A stretch of DNA of 25,257 nucleotides from the NCBI GenBank assembly GCA_023375785.1, contig SZWC01001552.1, forward strand, positions 195,130 to 220,386. Direction: 5' to 3'. The position numbers and the translations under genes are program-made. Shown piece after piece: positions 18,400 through 25,257 of this stretch (positions within the stretch are counted from its first letter, which is position 1; each line of letters opens with the position of its first letter). This stretch comes from Penium margaritaceum (Eukaryota; Streptophyta; Zygnematophyceae; Desmidiales; Peniaceae). The notes beneath the pieces were generated by a model, which did no database searches, was not told the origin of the DNA, and saw only the letters and a program-made list of their open reading frames with translations.

Positions 18400-19280
18400 G
18401 GGTGCAGGCTCTCCAGGCCCCTGACGGAAAGAGTGGAAGGCACGAATGTGTGCTGCACGGGTGGCGTGCGTCTCTGCGGCCAGCAGGGCTAGGGCCAGAT
18501 CCCAACCTCCGCGTGGATCGACGCCGGTGCCTGTGCCGGGCTCGCCAAGGAAAGGACGGAAGTCGACGACGGTCTCGCGTGGCATGGCATAAAGGAGGCC
18601 GCGCATCGCCCTGGCTGCTTTCAGCACCTGTGCTGGGTCTGTAGACTGATATGGGCTATGGTAGTAGGGCCACACGCCCTCTGAAGAAGCCCAAACCTGG
18701 AAGAGGATCCCCAGCAGTCGAAGCCGTCCTCAGTGATGTACCGTGGAGGTGGTGTCTCATAGTCCTTGGGTTGCCGCTCCGTGGGGAGGGCGACCGCAGG
18801 CCGAGGAGGACGAGAGACGGGGAAGACTCCTGGAAGGGGATAGTCACCGGGATAGTCGGGTGACGGTCGCACCGTAGGAACCCCAGGAGATCTGGTCCCC
18901 GTCTGCAGCTGACGGAGGCGCTCCTGAAGAACTCGAATCTCATGATCCGGGGAGCCGTCTGTCATGCCTGGCATGATTGGCTCATCCTCCAGGAGACCAG
19001 GTGGTGGGTCAGGTTGAGCTCCTATAACGAGTGCCTGAGCCGACTGCTGTGTAGAGACCGCGACGCCGGCAGCTCCCCCGGAAACCTGCCGTGGGACTGT
19101 GGACTGGCTACGCAGAAGCTCAGTTTGCGTACGGATGGCATCAGTCTGCTCCCGCTGTAGGCGACGCATCTCAACCTGCTGGCTCCGCAGGTCCTTAATG
19201 GCCTGCGAACGTGGGCTCAGGACACCAGAAGAGGAGGAGGGATCATCTGTCGCCTTCCCCTTGTTGTCCGACGAGTCCAT
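18400..19280 (-). pseudogene. gag: Element D gag-like ORF, frameshifted and truncated
   Basis: ATG at 19280-19278 (minus) opens MDSSDNKGKATDDPSSSSGV, a coiled segment (AIKDLRSQQVEMRRLQREQT), a Pro-rich middle and RYITEDGFDCWGSSSRFGLL. A shift to another frame near 18660-18675 continues with QSTDPAQVLKAARAMRGLLY and RAAHIRAFHSF. It ends at the junction with element C at about 18400. No zinc knuckle or pol survives. Calling it gag rests on position (directly after a perfect PBS and leader) and on the low-complexity plus coiled-coil style shared with gag; I do not recognise a named domain. Confidence 0.6.
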
Positions 19281-19400
19281 GTCGCCTCAGTATGGGTAGA
19301 CAGGTCAGGTTTGTCAGATTTCAAAAGCATCAGCGTTTCTCGAGGAGTTGAGACGCTAGCAATGTTTGACTGTCCGGCCAAGAATTTGGCTAAGTATGGT

Positions 19401-19472
19401 GCTGACGTCGGCAGGTGGTTGCTGACGCCAGCACGACCTGATGACGTCAGCAAGCAGAAATGCTGACGTCAG
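19401..19472. promoter_or_regulatory. Four TGACGTCA-type motifs at about 20-bp spacing
   Basis: GCTGACGTCGGC (19401-19412), GCTGACGCCAGC (19421-19432), TGACGTCA (19442-19449) and TGACGTCA (19464-19471). This is the palindromic ACGT-core (as-1/CRE) element bound by bZIP factors in plants. The cluster lies about 120-190 bp before the gag ATG of element D on the minus strand. Regulatory use is inference. Confidence 0.45.
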
Positions 19473-19559
19473 CTCGACTCCCTCCCCTTTTTTTTCTCGC
19501 AATTCTACGCGAGCGTGCAGCCGCTCCGCAACGGCTGCGCGGAAGTTGCGCGTAGGCTG

Positions 19560-20030
19560 CGTAGCAGCTTCCGCTCAGCTGCTGCAGCAACTGTGCTGTC
19601 AGCTGCAACAGCAACTGCGTGGCTGCGTGCGCAGCAGTGGCAGTAGCGGCTGCGCAATGCCGCTGCTGCTGCTGCGCAATGCCGCTGCTGCTGCTGCGCG
19701 CTGCGGCTGCTGCTCGCTACAGCCGCCGTGCGCAGTTGCTGCTACTGCTGCGCTGCTGTTGCTACAGTTCCTGCTGCTCTGCTGCTGCGGCCGCGGCTGC
19801 CGTTGCTGTTGCTGCGCTGCTGTTGCTGCCGCTGCTGCTGCTCTGCTGCTGCCGCTGCTGCCGCCGATCGCTGCTGCTGTCGCGGCCGCCGCTGCGGCTG
19901 CGTGCGGCGGCTGCACTCGCTGCAACGGCCACACGCTGCTGTGGCTGATGCTACGGCGCTTCCACTACCGTTGCTTCTGCTGCTGCTCTGCCGCTATGCT
20001 GCTGCTGGCACAGGGGCAACGCCGTTACTG
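19560..20030. repeat. GCT/GCC-rich imperfect trinucleotide tract in the element D leader
   Basis: About 470 bp dominated by CTG, GCT and GCC on plus (CAG and GGC on minus). It yields long Leu/Ala/Cys-rich or Gln/Ala-rich open frames on both strands. All are low complexity, so I call none of them genes. It sits between gag and PBS, as the comparable tract of element A does. Confidence 0.8.
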
Positions 20031-20172
20031 CGGTCTCACGTGATGGGTGTGGGCTGTGTTGACAGTGACCAGCTGTCTTCGACAGGCCCCAGTGGATCTG
20101 CTGCAACGGTGACTCTCACTACTGCTGCTCTGCTGCGTCTCTGCTGCGCAGCTCAGTGAGAACTGTCTCACT

Positions 20173-20184
20173 GCTCTGATACCA
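20173..20184 (-). other. Primer-binding site of element D (tRNA-iMet)
   Basis: The minus strand reads TGGTATCAGAGC, a perfect 12-nt match to the plant initiator tRNA-Met 3' end complement. It directly abuts a sequence ending ...CTTATCA at 20185. The block copied after the N carries the same site at 21474-21485. Confidence 0.9.
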
Positions 20185-20989
20185 TGATAAGATGCAAGGA
20201 AGCTTCCTAACAACACTTCCGTTGACCAGGCGTCAGTGCTTGACCAGACGGTGACGACAGTCACAAGTCGTGCACGCAACGGCAAGGGTTTGGCTAGGGG
20301 ACACAAGGCAAAGTGTCTGAATGCCTCAATAGCATTTGCAGAGTGAAATGACAAATGACAGGTTCATGGCATAAGTACCTGCCGCGGCGCACGGCGGGTG
20401 TCGCACGCGGCAGTGCAAGATCTGTCCTAAAACCGGCCCAAAACCACTGTTTTGGCCGTAACTCTGCGCACACATGTCAGAACGCTACGCCGTCTGAACC
20501 TAGACATGCAGAATCACAAGCCGAGCGGTACGACTGGTCACATGCATGCATCCGGCATCGAAAAGTGGACACACAATGTAAAAACATGCAAATTGGGCCC
20601 ACGGCCAGTCCACCGATAAAGTCCTGCGTGCTGCAAAAAAACTGCAGGAGGTCCCGTGTAGCGTCCAGAGCTCTCGAACAGCCGTCGGTCAGCTCTAAGC
20701 TGGTAGTCCGCCACCGGATGACGCACCGGTACCGCCTGGGTCCGCATAAGGGATTTGCACGAGCATTGACACGGCCGAGTGGTTCCAGTAAACTGTACAG
20801 GTTGACATGAACGTCACAAAGCACAACAGGTCCAATAGGAGCCCGCGTAAAAATAAAACCCTAAAATGCCGAATTTAATCGGGGAAGGGTTTGACTAATG
20901 TTTGAATGTTAAAAATTTGCGGCTTGCGAGGAAGGAAAAGAAAACAAGAAGTGCGTTTCCGCTCGATCTCGAAAACGTATGCTTTTGCT

Positions 20990-21171
20990 CAATTGTGATA
21001 GAACGATGAGCTCTTTGTTTTGTTTTTCGACACGCAACCCCCCTAGTTTGATGTATGGTTTCATGTTTTGCGCGGGCAGAGCCTGCGCAAAACATACAAA
21101 ACCTTAAATCAAACCAGGTGGTTTTGCGTGTCGAAAAAAAGAACAAAGAGATCATTTCTCGATCGCGATTG
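20990..21171. repeat. Fold-back element, copy 2 (about 180 bp)
   Basis: Left arm from CAATTGTGATAG, through CTCTTTGTTTTG and TTTTTCGACACGCAA, to GTTTTGCGC. The right arm mirrors it: GCGCAAAAC, TTTTGCGTGTCGAAAAA, ACAAAGAG, GATCGCGATTG. Pairing is about 85% by eye over about 85 nt, with a short loop near 21078. Related to 14842-15012. Confidence 0.8.
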
Positions 21172-21222
21172 TCACGTGGGAGCGAGAATCACGAGGGGGG
21201 TGGACATGCCCCACCTCGTTTT

Positions 21223-21254
21223 GCTCGATCAGCGGCGCATGCCGCTGATCGAGC
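21223..21254. repeat. Perfect 14-bp hairpin
   Basis: GCTCGATCAGCGGC, loop GCAT, GCCGCTGATCGAGC. No T-run follows, so it is not a terminator. The second copy is at 22524-22555. Confidence 0.85.
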
Positions 21255-21459
21255 ATGGTGAAGCGAGTGATTGGGGGCTGACAATATGCGGACGTGATTC
21301 TACGTCACAATATGGCTCAAACTAGGCACATCGGACGTTTTTATCCAATAAATAGGAGGTGCGTGTCAGCCTGTCCATAAGAGCCAGGATCTGTTGAATG
21401 GAGCCCTTGCTGGACGCTGCGGGATATGGTCATGGCGGTGGTCGAGCAGGATCCGCTTN

Positions 21460-22743
21460 AGAACTGTCTCACTGCTCTGATACCATGATAAGATGCAAGG
21501 AAGCTTCCTAACAACACTTCCGTTGACCAGGCGTCAGTGCTTGACCAGACGGTGACGACAGTCACAAGTCGTGCACGCAACGGCAAGGGTTTGGCTAGGG
21601 GACACAAGGCAAAGTGTCTGAATGCCTCAATAACATTTGCAGAGTGAAATGAAAAATGACAGGTTCATGGCATAAGTACCTGCCGCGGCGCACGGCGGGT
21701 GTCGCACGCGGTAGTGCAAGATCTGTCATAAAACCGGCCCAAAACCACTGTTTTGGCCGTAACTCTGCGCACACATGTCAGAACGCTACGCCGTCTGAAC
21801 CTAGACATGCAGAATCACAAGCCGAGCGCTACGACTGGTCACATGCATGCATCCGGCATCGAAAAGTGGACACACAATGTAAAAACATGCAAATCGGGCC
21901 CACGGCCAGTCCACCGATAAAGTCCTGCGTGCTGCAAAAAAACTGCAGGAGGTCCCGGGTAGCGTCCAGAGCTCTCGAACAGCCGTCGGTCAGCTCCAAG
22001 CTGGTAGTCCGCCACCGGATGACGCACCGGTACCGCCTGGGTCCGCATAAGGGATTTGCACGAGCATTGACACGGCCGAGTGGTTCCAGTAAACTGTACA
22101 GGTTGACATGAACGTCACAAAGCACAACAGGCCCAATAGGAGCCCGCGTAAAAATAAAACCCTAAAATGCCGAATGTAATCGGGGAAGGGTTTGAATAAT
22201 GTTTGAATGTTAAAAATTTGCGGCTTGCGAGGAAGGAAAAGAAAACAAGAAGTGCGTTTCCGCTCGATCTCGAAAACGTATGCTTTTGCTCAATTGTGAT
22301 AGAACGATGAGCTCTTTGTTTTGTTTTTCGACACGTAACCCCCCTAGTTTGATGTATGGTTTCATGTTTTGCGCGTGCAGAGCCTGCGCAAAACATACAA
22401 AACCTTAAATCAAACCAGGGGGTTTTGCGTGTCGAAAAAAAAAACAAAGAGATCATTTCTCGATCGCGATTGTCACGTGGGAGCGAGAATCACGAGGGGG
22501 GTGGACATGCCCCACCTCGTTTCGCTCGATCAGCGGCGCATGCCGCTGATCGAGCATGGTGAAGCGAGTGATTGGGGGCTGACAATATGCGGACGTGATT
22601 CTACGTCACAATATGGCTCAAACTAGGCACATCGGACGTTTTTATCCAATAAATAGGAGGTGCGTGTCAGCCTGTCCATAAGAGCCAGGATCTGTTGAAT
22701 GGAGCCCTTGCTGGACGCTGCGGGATATGGTCATGGCGGTGGT
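21460..22743. repeat. Second copy of 20159-21440, between two single Ns
   Basis: Offset exactly 1301 over the compared landmarks. It holds the PBS (21474-21485), the LTR region, the fold-back (22291-22472) and the hairpin (22524-22555). A few substitutions separate the copies. It starts directly after N 21459 and ends directly before N 22744, so I read it as a separate contig covering the same locus or allele. Confidence 0.85.
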
Positions 22744-23240
22744 NGCTCCATGGTAGTTAACTATTTTCTGAATTTTAATATTCACTAGTTTTCACCAACC
22801 TGCTCTAAATATCACAGTGTTGCACCTACGGTGCAAAAGTCATCATGCTTGATAAAGAGCTCAAGCTTACACCGTTGTCCCTAATAAGCCACGTACCCTC
22901 AGTCACGTGCTTCTCACGTGTGATGTTTGTCTTCTTCTCCACACTGAATCTCACTGCAAGTTGCTCACGTCTGTATCGCCTTGGCCGGAGCTCGTGGACA
23001 TGTCCCTCAGGCTATGGATCGATGAAGTTCCCAGCGACAGCAATACGAAAGATGAAAGCGATCAAACCCTCGTCATTGGGAAGAAAACCAGTATATTCCA
23101 TTGCAAACCTCAGTTAAGATTCTTATAGATTCTGGCTACTTTTTCTTCCCTGGTTTGCCCTCGAACCCTAGGACACCGGCTGGATTGTCGTCCATCGTTC
23201 ATCGCCAAGTCCGCTTTGTTTGGGGACCCAGGTTGAGCTC

Positions 23241-23346
23241 CTGAGACCATGGCGTCTTGCAGCGTGCCCGCTGCAAGACGCCATGGTCTCAGAGCGATGC
23301 ATGACGTCTTGCAGCGTGCCCGCTGCAAGACGTCATGCATCGCTCT
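23241..23346. repeat. Two adjacent perfect hairpins upstream of COP1 (first copy)
   Basis: Hairpin 1 at 23241-23292 has 24-bp perfect arms and loop TGCC. Hairpin 2 at 23291-23346 has 26-bp perfect arms and loop TGCC. Both share the same core around GCAGCG-TGCC-CGCTGC, repeated at a distance of 52 nt. The other copy of the locus has a single imperfect hairpin here (24480-24507, 10-bp arms CGTCTTGCAG/CTGCAAGACG). Confidence 0.9.
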
Positions 23347-23582
23347 GACGCCTTTCGCAGGATCTCTCGTCTGGAAGTAAAGTGTGACGCCAGAAATTTC
23401 GCAATGCACCGTGCAATCCTTTACCGGCCCCTGCACTTGCTTCACACTCACGCCTATTTGTAGTTCCGGCCAGTGGTACCAGCAACAGCACTCAGCATTC
23501 ACGGAACGCCCATCTCAGGAGGCGAGTACTGTTGCAGGTGGCTTGCAGCAGTACACGTGCCCGCGCTCGGAACAGCGCGAGG

Positions 23583-23920
23583 ATGGAGACGACGCAGATG
23601 ACGGAGGAGACGACAGGCACACCTTCAGACGTCCCTTCCCACCTGCATAGACACATGCATCGCGCAGCAACAGCGGCAGCGGCCGCAGCCGCTGCTGCCA
23701 ACGACAGCGCGGACGATCATCTGCAAGACACCAAGTCTGAACCACTGAGCGACTTCCAAGACGACGACAGCCTGCACCATCAGCAGCAGCAGCACCAACA
23801 TCAGCACCACCAGCAGCACCGAGGTGGTAGAGGCGGCAGGCACGCGTCCCCAGTCGAGGTGGACAAAGACCTCATGTGCCCGATCTGCATGGACCTCATC
23901 AAGGACGCGTTCCTGACGGC
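23583..23920 (+). pseudogene. COP1: COP1 5' coding end, duplicate truncated at N (assembly copy)
   Basis: ATG at 23583 gives the same N-terminus as the complete exon at 24758, up to the first part of the RING finger (CPICMDLIKDAFLT), then stops at the N. Only silent-looking differences were noted, for example GCA/GCC in the Ala run. It should not be counted as a second gene unless the duplication is confirmed. Confidence 0.8.
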
Positions 23921-24114
23921 NCTTCATTTGCACCTCAACCTCGTTTTATGGAAAGTCTTAACGGAGTTTCGGCTCCATGGTAGTTAACTATTTTCTGAAT
24001 TTTAATATTCACTAGTTTTCACCAACCTGCTCTAAATATCACAGTGTTGCACCTACGGTGCAAAAGTCATCATGCTTGATAAAGAGCTCAAGCTTACACC
24101 GTTGTCCCTAATAA

Positions 24115-24147
24115 GCCACGTACCCTCATTCACGTGCTTCTCACGTG
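24115..24147. promoter_or_regulatory. Cluster of ACGT-core motifs (two G-box cores) upstream of COP1
   Basis: CCACGTAC around 24116-24123, CACGTG at 24131-24136 and CACGTG at 24142-24147, about 610-640 bp before the COP1 ATG. The first copy has the same cores (22904-22909 and 22915-22920). ACGT-core boxes are bound by bZIP and bHLH light-signalling factors, and HY5 is known to act on COP1 in Arabidopsis. Function here is inference. Confidence 0.5.
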
Positions 24148-24475
24148 TGATGTTTGTCTTCTTCTCCACACTGAATCTCACTGCAAGTTGCTCACGTCTG
24201 TATCGCCTTGGCCGGAGCTCGTGGACATGTCCCTCAGGCTATGGATCGATGAAGTTCCCAGCGACAGCAATACGAAAGATGAAAGCGATCAAACCCTCGT
24301 CATTGGGAAGAAAACCAGTATATTCCATAGCAAACCTCAGTTAAGATTCTTATAGATTCTGGCTACTTTTTCTTCCCTGGTTTGCCCTCGAACCCTAGGA
24401 CACCGGCTGGATTGTCGTCCATCGTTCATCGCCAAGTCCGCTTTGTTTGGGGACCCAGGTTGAGCTCCTGAGACC

Positions 24476-24523
24476 ATGGCGTCTTGCAGCGTGCCCTCTG
24501 CAAGACGTCATGCATCGCTCTGA
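24476..24523 (+). other. Possible upstream ORF of COP1
   Basis: ATG in a favourable context (ACCATGGCG) opens 15 codons (MASCSVPSARRHASL) ending in TGA at 24521-24523, about 235 bp before the COP1 ATG. It spans the hairpin core. In the first copy the 52-bp longer version changes frame and extends the ORF to a TAA after LVWK. Whether this lies in the transcript is unknown. Confidence 0.35.
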
Positions 24524-24757
24524 CGCCTTTCGCAGGATCTCTCGTCTGGAAGTTAAGTGTGACGCCAGAAATTCCGCAATGCACCGTGCAATCCTTTACC
24601 GGCCCCTGCACTTGCTTCACACTCACGCCTATTTGTAGCTCCGGCCAGTGGTACCAGCAACAGCACTCAGCATTCACGGAACGCCCATCTCAGGAGGCGA
24701 GTACTGTTGCAGGTGGCTTGCAGCAGTACACGTGCCCGCGCTCGGAACAGCGCGAGG

Positions 24758-25216
24758 ATGGAGACGACGCAGATGACGGAGGAGACGACAGGCACACCTT
24801 CAGACGTCCCTTCCCACCTGCATAGACACATGCATCGCGCAGCAACAGCGGCAGCGGCCGCCGCCGCTGCTGCCAACGACAGCGCGGACGATCATCTGCA
24901 AGACACCAAGTCTGAACCACTGAGCGACTTCCAAGACGACGACAGCCTGCACCATCAGCAGCAGCAGCACCAACATCAGCACCACCAGCAGCACCGAGGT
25001 GGTAGAGGCGGCAGGCACGCGTCCCCAGTCGAGGTGGACAAAGACCTCATGTGCCCGATCTGCATGGACCTCATCAAGGACGCGTTCCTGACGGCCTGCG
25101 GACACAGCTTCTGCTACGGCTGCATCACCACCCACCTGAGCAACCGCCGCAACTGCCCCTGCTGCGCGCAGTTCCTCACGCAGGAGCAAATCTTCCCCAA
25201 CTTCGCGCTCAACAAG
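24758..25216 (+). CDS. COP1: COP1 E3 ubiquitin ligase, first coding exon
   Basis: ATG at 24758 gives 153 codons, ending ...FPNFALNK at AAG|GTGCTC, a phase-0 splice donor at 25217. COP1 is the RING, coiled-coil and WD40 ubiquitin ligase that in plants targets light-signalling factors such as HY5 for degradation in darkness. Visible here: an acidic/Thr-rich start (METTQMTEETTGTPSD), nine consecutive Ala (31-39), a His/Gln run (65-79), GGRGGR, then the C3HC4 RING from residue 99: CPIC, 11 residues, CGH, SFC, YGC, 10 residues, CPCC. The sequence after the RING (QFLTQEQIFPNFALN) is also COP1-like. The RING starts well downstream of its usual place (near residue 50 in Arabidopsis), because of the low-complexity N-terminus. 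The coiled coil and WD40 exons lie outside the window. An in-frame TTG further upstream is not taken as start. Confidence 0.93.
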
Positions 25217-25219
25217 GTG

Positions 25220-25257
<38 letters not shown>
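25217..25257 (+). other. Start of COP1 intron 1 with (CT)n microsatellite
   Basis: GT donor at 25217-25218, then TCCCTCTCT leading into an unbroken CT run to the window end. The frame stays open but turns into Leu/Ser repeats, which supports intron here rather than coding sequence. Confidence 0.75.

Larger units (their letters stand above)
20185..21458 (-). mobile_element. LTR region of element D, start not found
   Basis: The LTR 3' end (CA at 20186-20185 in minus sense) abuts the PBS. The LTR start could not be located before the N at 21459, so the right limit is only the contig end. The region holds a fold-back element (20990-21171), a perfect hairpin (21223-21254) and no coding sequence that I trust. 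The stretch from about 20850 may be host DNA or a nested repeat and not LTR. Confidence 0.5.
22745..23920 (+). repeat. First copy of the COP1 upstream region and 5' coding end, cut at an N
   Basis: Matches 23972-25095 (offset 1227, falling to 1175 after a 52-bp length difference). It is bounded by single Ns at 22744 and 23921. After the second N come 50 unique bases (23922-23971) that extend the upstream region of the other copy. Most likely an unmerged contig or allele. Confidence 0.85.

Noticed and set aside
19441..20159. Long open frames on both strands (poly-Leu/Ala/Cys; Gln/Ala)
   Set aside because: Low-complexity GCT/GCC repeat in the element D leader; open frames in several phases are a composition effect.
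21223..21254. Rho-independent type terminator
   Set aside because: The hairpin has no following T-run and the context is eukaryotic repeat DNA.
22845..23128. Open frames upstream of COP1 (about 90 and 73 codons), repeated at 24072-24355
   Set aside because: No recognisable motif, two phases open together, and they lie in the presumed promoter or leader. Sequence repetition comes from the assembly duplication, not from coding conservation.
23583..23920. A second, tandem COP1 gene
   Set aside because: Ends exactly at an N inside the RING and duplicates its whole surroundings; an unmerged contig or allele is far more likely.

Overview
This window is a repeat-dense nuclear fragment, almost certainly from a plant or streptophyte alga. 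A charophyte such as Chara is my guess, not something the sequence proves. It holds the first coding exon of one host gene, the photomorphogenesis E3 ubiquitin ligase COP1, at the right end. The rest is mostly decayed Ty3/Gypsy-type LTR retrotransposons. I saw no bacterial genes, rRNA, tRNA or CRISPR.

Layout. (1) 1-88: (GA)n microsatellite. (2) About 89-3006, minus strand: element A, with a gag pseudogene, a CAG/GCT-rich leader, a tRNA-Met primer-binding site and part of an LTR. (3) 3002-12023, minus strand: element B, a chromodomain Gypsy element about 9 kb long. It is flanked by 5-bp target duplications (TATAG), with an 880-bp 3' LTR, a polypurine tract, pol (protease, RT, RNase H, integrase, chromodomain) and gag. 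Its 5' end (most of the 5' LTR, PBS, leader and gag N-terminus, about 9653-11895) is inverted. (4) 12019-14248: flanking DNA, a 553-N gap and a second slightly diverged copy of the sequence left of the gap. (5) 14249-15340: unassigned DNA with fold-back sequences. (6) About 15340-18399, plus strand: element C, with LTR end, PBS, gag, protease and the start of RT, all decayed. (7) 18400 to about 21458, minus strand: element D, with gag, a GCT-rich leader, a perfect tRNA-Met PBS and LTR. (8) 21460-22743: second copy of D's PBS/LTR region. (9) 22745-25257: COP1 upstream region and exon 1, present twice (first copy cut at an N, second continuing into intron 1).

Each single N (5696, 21459, 22744, 23921) touches sequence that is repeated almost exactly on the other side or in the next block. 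The tandem copies therefore look like unmerged contig overlaps or haplotypes, not biology.

The most interesting signals are these. Element B has a textbook -1 frameshift signal at the end of gag (slippery GGGTTTT, 5-nt spacer, 10-bp perfect stem). It also has an internal inversion that can be read at base level, with gag rejoining in frame across the breakpoints. Its U3 is built of back-to-back perfect hairpins, and the inversion breaks fall at two of them. A fold-back family with a TTTTTCGACACGCAA-type arm recurs. The COP1 upstream region has two adjacent perfect hairpins in one copy and a 52-bp deletion between them in the other, which also changes an upstream ORF.
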